Shown: piece by piece, positions 52,854 through 60,770 of the stretch
Layout of the letters: every line of letters starts with the position of its first letter
How positions within the stretch are numbered: position 1 is the first letter of the stretch
DNA from: Algoriphagus formosus
GTDB lineage: Bacteria; Bacteroidota; Bacteroidia; Cytophagales; Cyclobacteriaceae
Reading direction: 5' to 3'
Assembly: GCF_002807035.1 (NCBI RefSeq)
Contig: NZ_NIUC01000004.1
Location: forward strand, 1-64,000
Length of the DNA: 64,000 bases
Position numbers and translations under genes: made by a program
Notes under the pieces: generated by a model
Databases searched by the model: none
What the model was told of the DNA's origin: nothing
The model's input: the letters and a program-made list of their open reading frames with translations, nothing else

Positions 52854-54704
52854 TTGAAGATGAAGTTTACTTTTTTTTGGTTGTTTTTTCTGTCTTTCTG
52901 TTTTATTCAAAATACTGCTTTCTCACAGTCGGATACTAATTTGATTCTTACTTTGAAACAGAGACTGGAAAACGTGTCTACCGTCGAAGAGGAGGTAGGC
53001 CTGCTCAATGATATAGCTTGGGAATACTACTATCAGAATTTTGACAGTGCGATGTATTACACCAACCTAGCATTGGCTAAATCCGACGAACTGGAGGATG
53101 AGTATTGGCAGTCAGTATCGCTAGAGATGAAGGCGATTTTGATGGAAATGTCCGGTCAGTATGAGGAGGCGATTTCTCTGTATTTGGAGGTTATTCCTCT
53201 TCGTCAAAAAGCAGGTGGTGAAGGTTTGGAAAATACCTACAACAACATGGCGGCACTTTTTCAAAATCAGCAGAATTACGAGACATCTCTTATCTATTTT
53301 AAAAAATCCCTTAAAATTGAGGAGGAACGAAACAATCAAAATGGAATAGCTGCCTGTCTGATCAATTTGGGTATTTCTTACAAAAATTTGGGAAAATTGG
53401 ATACTGCAGGAGTGCTTTTTCGGAAGGCAAATAAACTCTCAGAAGCGATCAGGGACTCTGTACTAATCGTACACAGCAGCCTCAGCTTGGGTGACTTCTT
53501 TTATCAAGAAAATAAGTCAGACTCGGCAACATACTTTTACGAAGTGGCTCGGGATAAAGGGCTTATTATCAATGACCTAAATTCGGTGGGTGTTGCTCTT
53601 CAGGGTTTGGGAAATTTGACAATGAAGGAAGGAAAACTCGAGCAGGCACTGGATTATCTGAATCAAGCGGAAGTTTATCTGAATACCGTAAAAAGTTTTC
53701 TTGGTCTCAGTAATGTGTACTTTAACAAAGCGAAACTACTCAAAGCCTCAGGTCAGTACCAAGAGGCCTCCACATATTATGACAAATACATCGCGCTCAA
53801 TGATTCCCTGCGAACGATGGAAATCCTCCGACTGACCGCTGATATGGAACAAAAGTATGAGTCTGAACGAAAGGAGCGACAAATCACCGAACTCGAACTC
53901 CAAGCTGCTGAGCAAGAACTGAGAGATCGTGCAAATCGAGCTCGTTTGAGTTATGTGGTCGTTTTAGCTTTGTTATTCTTGTTTTTAGGAGGTTTTTATG
54001 CTTATCGCTACCGGACGCAGCGAAAGAATTCCTTGATTTTGTCACAAAAGAATAAAACCATTGAAATAGCCCTAAAAGACAAAGAAGTCTTGCTGCGGGA
54101 GATCCATCATCGAGTCAAAAATAACCTACAAGTCGTCAGTAGCCTTTTGAGTATTCAGGGGAGAGAAATCGAAGATGCCAAAGCGCTTGAGGCAGTGAAG
54201 GAAAGCCAAAACCGGGTCAAGTCCATGGCTTTGATTCATCAGTATCTATATGGAGAACATGATCTGAAGAGCATCAATATGCAGGAATATGTAAGCCAAT
54301 TGAGCCAAAATCTATTTGACACCTACCGGCTGGACCGGGACCTCGTTGAACTGAAGCTGGAGATTGAAACTGTTCACTTGGATGTGGATACTGCCGTGCC
54401 GGTGGGGATTATTTTGAATGAATTGATCACCAATTCGCTGAAATACGCCTTTCCAGAAGGACAAGGTGGACTTTTGGAAGTTAGTCTTTTCGAAAAGGAC
54501 AACTGCTTGGTTTTAATAGTGAAAGACAATGGCATAGGACAAAGTACGGGGAAACATTCTGGCACCAATTTCGGAATGAAATTGATTCGTGCTTTTGAGC
54601 ATAAGCTGGGTGCTGCGATCGAAATAGCTTCTGAGAACGGCTATCAGGTCACCTGTAAAATTTCAAAATACAAAAGAATATGGCTAGAAGATATCGCATC
54701 CTGA
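52854..54704 (+). CDS. TPR-containing histidine kinase (HisKA_2 type)
   Basis: 616 residues. A signal-type N-terminus (about 1-24) is followed by a periplasmic array of tetratricopeptide repeats (about 55-325, e.g. YEEAISLYLEVIPLRQKAGG, NTYNNMAALFQNQQNYETSL). A coiled coil (about 330-358) leads to one membrane span (about 362-382). The cytoplasmic HisKA_2 domain has LREIHHRVKNNLQVVSSLL with His418/His419. The ATPase domain has the N-box NELITNSLKYAF and the G1 box DNGIG. The layout is typical of Bacteroidota kinases that pair with LytTR or LuxR regulators. The regulator gene overlaps its 3' end by 25 bp. The ligand is unknown. Confidence 0.93.
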   Translation: MKMKFTFFWLFFLSFCFIQNTAFSQSDTNLILTLKQRLENVSTVEEEVGLLNDIAWEYYYQNFDSAMYYTNLALAKSDELEDEYWQSVSLEMKAILMEMSGQYEEAISLYLEVIPLRQKAGGEGLENTYNNMAALFQNQQNYETSLIYFKKSLKIEEERNNQNGIAACLINLGISYKNLGKLDTAGVLFRKANKLSEAIRDSVLIVHSSLSLGDFFYQENKSDSATYFYEVARDKGLIINDLNSVGVALQGLGNLTMKEGKLEQALDYLNQAEVYLNTVKSFLGLSNVYFNKAKLLKASGQYQEASTYYDKYIALNDSLRTMEILRLTADMEQKYESERKERQITELELQAAEQELRDRANRARLSYVVVLALLFLFLGGFYAYRYRTQRKNSLILSQKNKTIEIALKDKEVLLREIHHRVKNNLQVVSSLLSIQGREIEDAKALEAVKESQNRVKSMALIHQYLYGEHDLKSINMQEYVSQLSQNLFDTYRLDRDLVELKLEIETVHLDVDTAVPVGIILNELITNSLKYAFPEGQGGLLEVSLFEKDNCLVLIVKDNGIGQSTGKHSGTNFGMKLIRAFEHKLGAAIEIASENGYQVTCKISKYKRIWLEDIAS

Positions 54705-55303
54705 TCGTCGAAGATGAGCCCTTGATCGCAGAGGATATTAGGGGCTATTTGGAGGACAGTGGATTTGAAGTGCTTGGTGTGGCACATGAGGGCGAAGAGG
54801 CTTTAGAAATTTTGAAATCCAGTCAGCCGGATGCTCTTTTATTGGATATCAATTTGGGAGATGGGATGGATGGAATTACCCTTGCGGGTGAAATTCGGAA
54901 AATCTATGAGTTTCCTTTTGTATTCCTCACGAGTCATGCCGATAAGGCTACTTTGGAGCGCGCCAAGCAAACGATTCCATCAGGTTATCTTTTGAAGCCT
55001 TTCGACGGGAATAGTCTCATGACTTCATTGGAAGTGGCTATTTTTAACTTTCAACATACATATCAAAAATCAACTGGATGGGATTTCAAAAAAATCAATG
55101 AATTCATACCAAATGCCCTCAGCGATCGAGAGCTGGAACTGATCGAGCAACTTCAAACTGGAAAAACCAACCGGGAAATAGCAGATCAACTTTTTATATC
55201 CGTTAATACGGTGAAGACTCATTTGCAGCATCTTTTTGAGAAACTTGATGTTAGTAACCGGACTCAGGCCCTTTTTCGAATCAAGGAACTCCTAGAACAG
55301 TAA
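54680..55303 (+). CDS. Response regulator with LuxR-type HTH
   Basis: 207 residues: receiver domain (about 5-120) with Asp53 in ALLLDINLGDG and a Lys in LLKPFDG near 107, then a linker, then a NarL/LuxR helix-turn-helix (about 148-205, LSDRELELIEQLQTGKTNREIADQL, given in parts: LSDRELELIEQL, GKTNREIADQL, VNTVKTHLQHLF). It is phosphorylated by the overlapping TPR kinase. The target genes are unknown; the closest candidate is the MATE-like gene 95 bp downstream. A TCACCCA-AA-TGGGTGA palindrome in that gap (55329-55344) could be its binding site, but this is a guess. Confidence 0.93.
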   Translation: MARRYRILIVEDEPLIAEDIRGYLEDSGFEVLGVAHEGEEALEILKSSQPDALLLDINLGDGMDGITLAGEIRKIYEFPFVFLTSHADKATLERAKQTIPSGYLLKPFDGNSLMTSLEVAIFNFQHTYQKSTGWDFKKINEFIPNALSDRELELIEQLQTGKTNREIADQLFISVNTVKTHLQHLFEKLDVSNRTQALFRIKELLEQ

Positions 55304-55397
55304 TCATAGCTTTCCAAGTATGACAAAATCACCCAAATGGGTGAGGATGCCAAAAGGTAAGCGATCGATATTGTGTCATCAATTTTTATAAAAAAAG

Positions 55398-56726
55398 ATG
55401 ATGACCATTCGGAAGTCCAAACTATTCAAATATTCTTTTTCACTGATCCTCTGTGAGCTGAGCGAAAGTGTCCTGCTTTTCTCAGGGGTTTTTCTTTTTG
55501 CTTTTGGACATGGGGAAGCCATCGGGGTGATAGGCTTGTTAGATACTTTTTTACTTTGCTGCTTTGCTATCGGCAATGCCTTGGCGGATAGTTACCATAA
55601 TTTTTACACCAGAGCAAAGCAAAACAGCCGGCTTCCCCTTGCCAAGAGCATTTTCAATCGCTCTTTATGGGTGTTTTTATCTCAGGGATTTAAGGTTTTT
55701 CTGGTCACAGCTCTACTTGGGGTTCTACTAAGCGGTTGGATGTCCAGCGAATCGATTGAGATTTTTATCCAAAGTCTTCCACTCTTATTGGTTTTAGTCT
55801 TGGTATTCTTTGCAGGACTTAGTCATCATGCCTTGTTAGTTGGGATGGGAAAGCTAAAAGCCGTCGGTATTCTTGCACTCATCTCTATTGTGGTCAATAC
55901 CAGTTTGATTTTAGGATTGCAGCAGTTTGCAGGTGAAGTATTTGATCCGGTTACCATGGTTTTGATTGCGGGGATTTGTTCGGAGTTACTTTGGCTGATT
56001 TTACTCCGCATTCATATCAACTCATTGTTAAGTGGGGTAGAGGTCAATTCAGCACCTTCAGCTAGACTTCAGAAAGTAATCGTCAAAGCTGGTTTTTTGC
56101 CAGGGCTGGCAGTCTTCTTTTTCTACTTGTTCACTTATTTATTTATGGGGTATCTGACGATCTGTTGTGCAGCTTCCGAGGTGATGTATTTTTCCATGGT
56201 GTTTGCACTTTGGAGCGTAATGATGGCTCCAGCCAATGGTGCCTATGAGGCAGCATTGCATCTTTTCTCGCAGGAGTGGAATTCTGGAAATCTTGAACGA
56301 TTCGAAGCTATCAAGAGATCAGTGACAAGCTTATCATTCCTTTTGAGTTTGGGAGTTTTTTTGGCCCTTTCCTGGGTTCTGATTTATACCATGCCTGGAG
56401 ATCCATACTTGTGGTTAATATTGATATTGCTACCCTTATTGGCTCTTCTAAATAACCGAACAAAATTTGGGTTTTTATCCCTTTTTGTTCAGATCCGCAT
56501 CAGTCGCTACTCTAGCTTGAAGGTGGTCTATGCGGGAATTGTAATTCTTACCTTGATGGCTTTCGCCATATTTTTTCAAGTAAATACACTTATTTTGATT
56601 CTTGCACTTTTGGTGGGGCAGGCTACTTTGTGTTCCTTACTATCCAGAGAAATTTGTTGGTCCAGCTTTGTGATTCCCCAGTTTTTAGGTTTGCATGGCG
56701 TGAATAGGGGAGTTTCAGGAGGGTAG
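55398..56726 (+). CDS. MATE-like multi-span membrane protein
   Basis: 442 residues with about twelve hydrophobic spans evenly distributed. The start (LFKYSFSLILCELSESVLLF, then GEAIGVIGLLDTFLLCCFAI and a charged NALADSYHNFYTRAKQN loop) resembles the first two helices of MATE-type exporters (..A.A..LA..I......G...A......Q). The match is distant and key MATE residues are not certain. It could export drugs or flip a lipid-linked substrate. It overlaps the convergent gene at 56715 by 12 bp at the 3' ends. It may be in the regulon of the two-component pair upstream. Confidence 0.7.
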   Translation: MMTIRKSKLFKYSFSLILCELSESVLLFSGVFLFAFGHGEAIGVIGLLDTFLLCCFAIGNALADSYHNFYTRAKQNSRLPLAKSIFNRSLWVFLSQGFKVFLVTALLGVLLSGWMSSESIEIFIQSLPLLLVLVLVFFAGLSHHALLVGMGKLKAVGILALISIVVNTSLILGLQQFAGEVFDPVTMVLIAGICSELLWLILLRIHINSLLSGVEVNSAPSARLQKVIVKAGFLPGLAVFFFYLFTYLFMGYLTICCAASEVMYFSMVFALWSVMMAPANGAYEAALHLFSQEWNSGNLERFEAIKRSVTSLSFLLSLGVFLALSWVLIYTMPGDPYLWLILILLPLLALLNNRTKFGFLSLFVQIRISRYSSLKVVYAGIVILTLMAFAIFFQVNTLILILALLVGQATLCSLLSREICWSSFVIPQFLGLHGVNRGVSGG

Positions 56727-57929
56727 ATCAGATTGATACCAGCTCTCTTCTTGATAATCCTTAAATCGGGATCTCCATTCCCTATTCCAAATGATCATAT
56801 AATGATCGCTTTTTTGCATGGCACGGTACCCGAAAAGGTGTAGGATAGGCTTGGCTAGAAATTTTGCAATTCGTAAATCCACACGCATTGCATCTTTTTC
56901 TGGAGATGCCCATTGCACTCCTGGTAGCCAAGTGATAAGTCGGTCTAGTTTTCTTTTCCGAAGAAAGGCAGATAGGCTTAAAAATAACTGGGGTGTTTTC
57001 CGAATCAGGAAAAATCCATCTCTGCCTTGAGCTTGATAAAGTGGCATAAAAATCTGTGTGTTTTTCGGCGAATGCACTGCTTTACCCCCAGAAATAGCAA
57101 GTTTTTCACCCTTTGTTACCTCCTGAAAACTTTTAAATCCTGGATTCATTTTGAATTCACTCTCAGGCTCAACCTCAAATCGGAAAAAGATCTCATAGAA
57201 TTCCTGGAAAGATCCATATTCCTTCTTCCAGACATTCAAACTCTCCTCGACGTTCATGGTTTTGGAGTCACAACTTCCTGCAAAAGCAAGAGAAAGCTGA
57301 ATGAATCGTTCATGGTTTTTGACAGAATTAGGGTCAGTGTGCTGACCTCCTTCAAAGCCAAAGGACACAAAACCCAACTCGTTGATATAGGAAAGCATCG
57401 GTCCTTCGATATATTCCTCAATGCCCAAAATAAGCGGTAGGGGATACTGCTGCGCAAAAGCACGATTGATCAGACTGTCATTGACAGGGATAAAAGGGAT
57501 GGACTGGCTGGAAGTCGTGTGTAAGTCGAAAAAATACAGAGGGCCTGATTGGTTTCGAATGATTTCCTGAATCAGGGCAAATAGCTCCTCTAATTCAATT
57601 TCATCTTCATTTTCGGGTTGGAAGTTGTCTTTTGAAAGTGCCTCAATATTTTTTTTAGTCCAAAGTCGATTAAGGTCATTCTCTTCAAATCGCTTCCCCT
57701 TTTGAAGTGCTCGGAGATTTCCGGCTAGAGCTGTTACTTTTCCCTTTAAGGGGATTTTTTCCTTTCGAATTTTTTGAAGGACATTTCTCAAGGCCCAAAC
57801 CCCCGAAGGTTCATTTCCGTGAATTCCGGCAAAGAAGATTAGGTGTGGTCCAGGCAATTGTCCCTCTATTTGGTCTATGATGCGATCAAAGTCAAAATCA
57901 GTTTGAATAGGTGGGCTTAGCTCAGACAC
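56715..57929 (-). CDS. Aspartoacylase/succinylglutamate desuccinylase-like zinc hydrolase
   Basis: 404 residues of the AstE/ASPA branch of the M14-like zinc carboxypeptidase fold. The zinc ligands are in GIHGNEPSG (His38 and Glu41, about 36-44) and DLHTTSS (His near 134). The conserved Arg-rich segment NLRALQKGKRF and the DLNRLW motif are present. Such enzymes cut N-acyl-amino-acid amide bonds. The C-terminal 120 residues exceed the usual length (about 320). Its start overlaps the GCS2-CBS gene's end by 8 bp, so the two are translationally coupled and probably act in one pathway. Confidence 0.85.
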   Translation of the reverse strand: MSELSPPIQTDFDFDRIIDQIEGQLPGPHLIFFAGIHGNEPSGVWALRNVLQKIRKEKIPLKGKVTALAGNLRALQKGKRFEENDLNRLWTKKNIEALSKDNFQPENEDEIELEELFALIQEIIRNQSGPLYFFDLHTTSSQSIPFIPVNDSLINRAFAQQYPLPLILGIEEYIEGPMLSYINELGFVSFGFEGGQHTDPNSVKNHERFIQLSLAFAGSCDSKTMNVEESLNVWKKEYGSFQEFYEIFFRFEVEPESEFKMNPGFKSFQEVTKGEKLAISGGKAVHSPKNTQIFMPLYQAQGRDGFFLIRKTPQLFLSLSAFLRKRKLDRLITWLPGVQWASPEKDAMRVDLRIAKFLAKPILHLFGYRAMQKSDHYMIIWNREWRSRFKDYQEESWYQSDLPS

Positions 57930-59793
57930 TTTTGATGTTTTCCAAATCCTTAGTAGTGATAATTCCGACGAGATAGCCGTTTTGAACTACCGGTAAGCAG
58001 CCAATCTCTTTTTCTTTCATTAGTTCAATGGCTTCCGTTATTGGGGTGGAAGGTTTTGCAACAATCACCTCGTTTACCATGATATCCTTTGCAAGAAGCT
58101 CGGAGGATGTATCATGGATTTTATCCCAAAACTGCCGTAGATGACTATAAGTAATGATTCCGACCAAGCGTTCTCTATTATCCACAATGGGCAGGTGATG
58201 AATCCTATTCCAATGCATAAATTCCAGCGTCAATTTGGCTGAATCCAAGGAATCGCCAGTTACAAGCATTGTGGTCATGATATGCCCAACTTTCCCGGCT
58301 TTAGTTTCAAAAGCTTCAAATTGATGGGTTTCCGGCCATTGGTGAACAGGCGTTTCATCTTGTTGATTCTCGTAGATGGCTTGAGTCAGGGCTACGATAG
58401 CATCATCGGTTTTGTGCTTCTTTTTGAGATTTCTGAAGTTTTTGATCATCCATTGTGATCCTGTTTGCTTCTGGCATCGGTCTCGGATGATTCCGAGATA
58501 CTTGTCTATACTATTTTGGGCAAGTCCCATTTTCTGCAGGCCGTCAGCTGCCAAGGGAAGCAGTTCCTTTAGGATTAATTCGCTTGCAGGGATACTTTTT
58601 CCCATCCAGTTTAGGCAGGTTTCATTTCCATAGCGTGCTGCCCTTACAAAATTGGATTTTGCCTCTTCAAACTCCATTTGCTCGGGAAGAATATCATATT
58701 CCTTTGGTCTTCCCTGCATCAAACCAGACCAAAAGGCAAAGTTTGCAATTTCATCTCTTGCTGTGGGGCCTGCCGGAATGTATCGGTTTTCAATCCTCAA
58801 TCCTGGCTTACCATTAAGCACCCCGTAGCAGGGTCTGTTCCAGCGATAGATGGTGCCATTTTGGAGATTCAGCGCCTTGAGTTTGGGGATTCTGCCTGCT
58901 TCCAATTCTCCCAAAGCATTTTGCTCGATTTCCTTCGTGAGTAGAATTCGATAGCTAGAAAGCTGTTTTTTGAAATAATCTACGATGTTTCCCTTTTCCC
59001 AAGAGTTGCCAAATGAAACTCGCGCTTGCTTTGTAATATGTGCTTTAGAAACTTTTCGCGTATCGATGCTTTGCTGGAAAAGCGCGATTCTTGTTTCGTT
59101 CCAAAGCTCCTTTCCCAAAAGGAGTGGTGAGTTGACACAGACTGCCAAAACAGGCCCTGAAATCGCCTGAGCCCAGTTATATGCCGATTCAAAATCATCA
59201 GGCTGGATCTGAAGGTGCATTTGAAAACTTGTATTGCAGGCTTCAAACATGACCGAATCATGGACAATAGAAAGCTCATCAGCACCCATAAAACTCATCC
59301 GGAAATTTCCTCCTCGGGCTTTCCGCATCAGGGTATTCAATGCCAAATAGCGTGGGTTTTCGGTCATATATTCGAGACTGAGTTCGTCCATGGATATCGT
59401 TGGAAGGATTCCAGTGAGTAGAACTCGTTCTTCAAATTTTGCACTGCTTTTTTTGGCTTTTTCCAGTAATTCTAGCAACTGAGATTCCATCTCCTCGAAG
59501 CAATTGCCTTCGAAAAGGATTGGATCCAGATTGATCTCCAGATTATACTTGGCTAATTCGGTTGTGAAATGTTCGTCCTGTACATCTTCCAACACAGCCG
59601 CTGCTTGATTGGAGGGACGGTAATGTTCATTGATCAGGCAAAACTCCTGTTCTGCTCCTATTCGAGTGACTCCTTTTTCCAGCAGGTCTTTTTTTACGAG
59701 CTGATCTAATGCCTCCAGATCCTCTAGAAGATGATTTATAAAAAGGTTTCTTGCCTGTGCATTATTATCTAAACTGACCTGATGATCTCCCAT
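57922..59793 (-). CDS. GCS2-type glutamate-cysteine-ligase-like enzyme fused to CBS pair
   Basis: 623 residues. The first about 440 match the GCS2 family of carboxylate-amine ligases (GAEQEFCLIN near 45-55, EINLDPILFEG near 104-114, and ATP-grasp-like ligand residues further on). The last about 130 (490-620) are two CBS motifs (MTTMLVTGDSLDSAKLT, HHLPIVDNRERLVGIIT, DIMVNEVIVAKPSTPITEAI, GCLPVVQNGYLVGIIT), which usually bind adenine nucleotides and regulate the attached enzyme. GCS2 proteins join glutamate or a similar acid to an amine; the product here is unknown. Pairing with an aspartoacylase-like hydrolase suggests making and breaking of a gamma-glutamyl or N-acyl compound. Confidence 0.85.
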   Translation of the reverse strand: MGDHQVSLDNNAQARNLFINHLLEDLEALDQLVKKDLLEKGVTRIGAEQEFCLINEHYRPSNQAAAVLEDVQDEHFTTELAKYNLEINLDPILFEGNCFEEMESQLLELLEKAKKSSAKFEERVLLTGILPTISMDELSLEYMTENPRYLALNTLMRKARGGNFRMSFMGADELSIVHDSVMFEACNTSFQMHLQIQPDDFESAYNWAQAISGPVLAVCVNSPLLLGKELWNETRIALFQQSIDTRKVSKAHITKQARVSFGNSWEKGNIVDYFKKQLSSYRILLTKEIEQNALGELEAGRIPKLKALNLQNGTIYRWNRPCYGVLNGKPGLRIENRYIPAGPTARDEIANFAFWSGLMQGRPKEYDILPEQMEFEEAKSNFVRAARYGNETCLNWMGKSIPASELILKELLPLAADGLQKMGLAQNSIDKYLGIIRDRCQKQTGSQWMIKNFRNLKKKHKTDDAIVALTQAIYENQQDETPVHQWPETHQFEAFETKAGKVGHIMTTMLVTGDSLDSAKLTLEFMHWNRIHHLPIVDNRERLVGIITYSHLRQFWDKIHDTSSELLAKDIMVNEVIVAKPSTPITEAIELMKEKEIGCLPVVQNGYLVGIITTKDLENIKSV

Positions 59794-59982
59794 GGGTGAG
59801 CTAAATTAACTGAAATTGAATGATAAGTGGAGGACCTATCTAGGAATCAAGTTCATAAATGATTTTATAAAATTCAAGCGAGGTCTAACTTTAGAGGTTT
59901 AGGAATATTTATATCTTAAAAAAGAAATGTATAAGCCGCGTACATATTCATGCTTCAGAACAAAATTTTTTCTTCATTAAAA

Positions 59983-60010
59983 AAAGGTGGGGATCGATTT
60001 CCCCACCTTT
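59983..60010 (-). terminator. Terminator after the double-cupin gene
   Basis: AAAGGTGGGGATCGATTTCCCCACCTTT stem (AAGGTGGGGA...TCCCCACCTT). On the minus strand it is followed by a T-run. It lies 24 bp beyond the cupin stop. Confidence 0.88.
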
Positions 60011-60033
60011 CTGGTTTCTTTATGAAGTTGAAT

Positions 60034-60762
60034 TCAATTACCCATTCGCTTGTAGGCTACAACGATAAATTTAGCCTCCGTTTCACCAATATTTTCCAAT
60101 GCATGTTGGCAGGCTTCATGCCAGTGGATGTCACCAGCTGCAAACTGTTTTTCACTTTTTCCTTCCTTGTCGGATTCATAGGCGATTTGAAAATCTGAAA
60201 CTGAATAGATCATCCTATTAATTCCAGCATGCATCGGGATGCTAGCTCCAGAAGGCAAGCTTACTTCTGTAACCTTGAATATATCATTATCTATTAAAAC
60301 CTTGGTGTAGTCAGATGATACGGTGTTGACATCATTATTTACTGAATTTCCTTCACAGCTAGGCAGTTCGGTATTTTTCTTAGTGAATACCAGCCATTCT
60401 GCGGCGGTCGTTCCGTTGTTTTTGGCGGCATGATCACCTGCTTCATGAAAGTGAACATCACCTTTTTTCCAGGACTGTTCCCCTTTATTTTCCCCTTGTT
60501 CTTCCCATTCGATGGTGTAATCATTCAAGGAGTAAATGATTCTATTTTCCCCTTCGTGAGAAGGTTGGGAAGTACCTGGGGCTAAGCTGACTTTCATGAC
60601 TTTGGCAAAGTCATTTTCAAAAACAAGCTCATGGCCAAGTTCCATGGTTTCTTTGACTTCCTCTGTGACATTCTCGTTAGTGCTCGTATTTTGATTTCCA
60701 CAAGCAGCTACTGACAAAGCAAGGGCTAGGACGCCCAGCTGATGATAAATTGATTTTTTCAT
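60034..60762 (-). CDS. Double-cupin lipoprotein
   Basis: 242 residues with a lipobox (SVAAC, Cys21). Two cupin-like beta-barrels follow (about 45-130 and 145-240), each with the same phrases: a first motif (KVMKVSLAPGTSQPSHEGENRI in parts: VSLAPGTSQPSHEG / VSLPSGASIPMHAG) and a second (GDVHFHEAGDHAAKN / GDIHWHEACQHALEN). The histidines could bind a metal. The internal duplication is clear. It is cotranscribed 8 bp after the TonB-dependent receptor, so it is probably an outer-membrane or periplasmic partner in uptake. Confidence 0.82.
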   Translation of the reverse strand: MKKSIYHQLGVLALALSVAACGNQNTSTNENVTEEVKETMELGHELVFENDFAKVMKVSLAPGTSQPSHEGENRIIYSLNDYTIEWEEQGENKGEQSWKKGDVHFHEAGDHAAKNNGTTAAEWLVFTKKNTELPSCEGNSVNNDVNTVSSDYTKVLIDNDIFKVTEVSLPSGASIPMHAGINRMIYSVSDFQIAYESDKEGKSEKQFAAGDIHWHEACQHALENIGETEAKFIVVAYKRMGN

Positions 60763-60770
60763 AGTAGTAT

